From contig VHZZ01000107.1 of the NCBI GenBank assembly GCA_009801015.1, positions 112,748 to 133,781 on the forward strand: DNA of 21,034 nucleotides, read 5' to 3'. This document shows positions 20,261 through 21,034 of this stretch, one piece after another. The notes below the pieces were generated by a model that saw nothing but the letters and a program-made list of their open reading frames with translations, had not been told where the DNA came from and did no database searches. The stretch is from Silene noctiflora (taxonomy: Eukaryota; Streptophyta; Magnoliopsida; Caryophyllales; Caryophyllaceae). How positions within the stretch are numbered: the first letter of the stretch is position 1; the number at the start of each line of letters is the position of its first letter. Both the position numbers and the translations under genes were made by a program.

Positions 20261-20540
20261 TAGTATGTCTTTAATTCAATTTCAAACCTCAAAAAATTTA
20301 CTCTTTAATTCACTTTTAAAATTCAACTGGTTTCTTAAAACAGTCATATCTATTTTAAGTATAAAATGGATTAAATACTAGCTGATATAAGTGCATGAGA
20401 TAATAATTTGTCGTTTCTCAAACATACCACTTTTTGTCTATCTCATCATTTACTCGCATTATATGAATTTAGGATTTCAAAAATCTAAAATATATATAAT
20501 CCTCCTTACTACTTCCCCCTTACTACTAAGAGAATAAAAA

Positions 20541-20966
20541 TTCTCTTAATTTTTCCTCCAAAAAGCATCTAACCAAAGAAGGAAATAAGTAAAACTTTCT
20601 TACATTAAATTATTATCTTTTCAAGAAATATATTCTTATATCTAAACTCTATTTTTTTTTTTATTAAATTCATAATTATGATTTTTTTTCATTAAAGGAA
20701 AATAAAATTAGTATTAAACTATAAATTTTAAGTTGCTAATTTTTCCAGTTATTCTCTTAGTTTTTTTTCCCCAAAATGCATCTAACCAAATAAGAAAATA
20801 AGTAAAACATTTTTAGATTAAATTATTAAATTATTATATTTTCAATAAATATATTATTACAACTAAACTCTAATATTTTTATTAAATGCATAATTATGAT
20901 TTTTTCATTAAAATAAAATAAAATTGGTATTAAACTATAAAATATAAGTTACTAAATTTTCCAGTA
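20541..20966. repeat. Tandem duplication of about 211 bp
   Basis: The unit starting TTCTCTTAATTTTT at 20541 is repeated from 20752 (TTCTCTTAGTTTTT). Shared blocks in order include GCATCTAACCAAA, AATAAGTAAAAC, CATAATTATGATTTTTT, GTATTAAACTATAAA and TTTTCCAG. The two units differ at many places, so the duplication is old. An 8-bp inverted repeat (AAGAGAAT and ATTCTCTT, 20528-20547) stands at the left junction. Coding capacity is absent. Confidence 0.75.
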
Positions 20967-21034
20967 ATACAATAATAATTACTTTAGAGAATAACTAATT
21001 AATACATAGTTATTATTAACTTCGTGACAAATAA
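20967..21034. other. AT-rich window end
   Basis: Nothing recognised. AGAGAATAAC near 20986 echoes the inverted motif at 20528-20547 and may mark the far end of the element that carries the tandem duplication. Confidence 0.4.

Overview
The window is nuclear DNA of a flowering plant. Two plant protein genes lie on the + strand: one has ten exons with GT-AG introns, the other is intronless. They sit in very AT-rich DNA full of small non-autonomous transposons. Several repeat types (GAGACGGTCTCTC elements, a TGACGG element, foldback elements, a long terminal repeat with ACTCGNNCGAGT motifs) remind me of Caryophyllales genomes. That placement is a weak inference from memory of repeat style. The eudicot plant assignment is firm.

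Layout. 1-1367: upstream DNA and 5' leader of the first gene. 1368-8301: a complete HIRA histone-chaperone gene. Its ten exons join to 3195 nt, or 1064 codons plus stop, with WD40 repeats, an ASF1-binding B motif and a C-terminal Hira domain. Its introns carry a truncated SINE tail (intron 1), a Stowaway-like terminus (intron 7) and a perfect 14-bp hairpin (intron 9). 8302-8810: 3' UTR with two AATAAA signals and a stem-loop. 8811-16680: about 8 kb without genes. In order it holds a small Helitron (9095-9332), a hAT-type element with a perfect 8-bp target duplication (9868-10237), a solo LTR with a perfect 5-bp duplication (10869-12228), several MITEs, a hAT-like element filled with TCGGG repeats (14035-14490), a 440-bp foldback element (14836-15275) and an element with GGTCC-rich flanks (about 15460-15925). 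16689-18333: an intact, intronless cytochrome P450 most like CYP94C1, a jasmonoyl-isoleucine omega-oxidase, with a good TATA box. 18334-21034: AT-rich downstream DNA with a second copy of one MITE, an imperfect miRNA-precursor-like hairpin, a 91-bp Stowaway-like MITE and a 211-bp tandem duplication.

The two genes are not functionally linked as far as the sequence shows. HIRA deposits histone H3.3 outside replication, and CYP94C1-type enzymes inactivate the hormone JA-Ile. I saw no evidence for an unknown multi-gene system. The most unusual structure is a run of eight self-complementary 14-mers, spaced about 19 bp apart, just upstream of the TATA box of the solo LTR.
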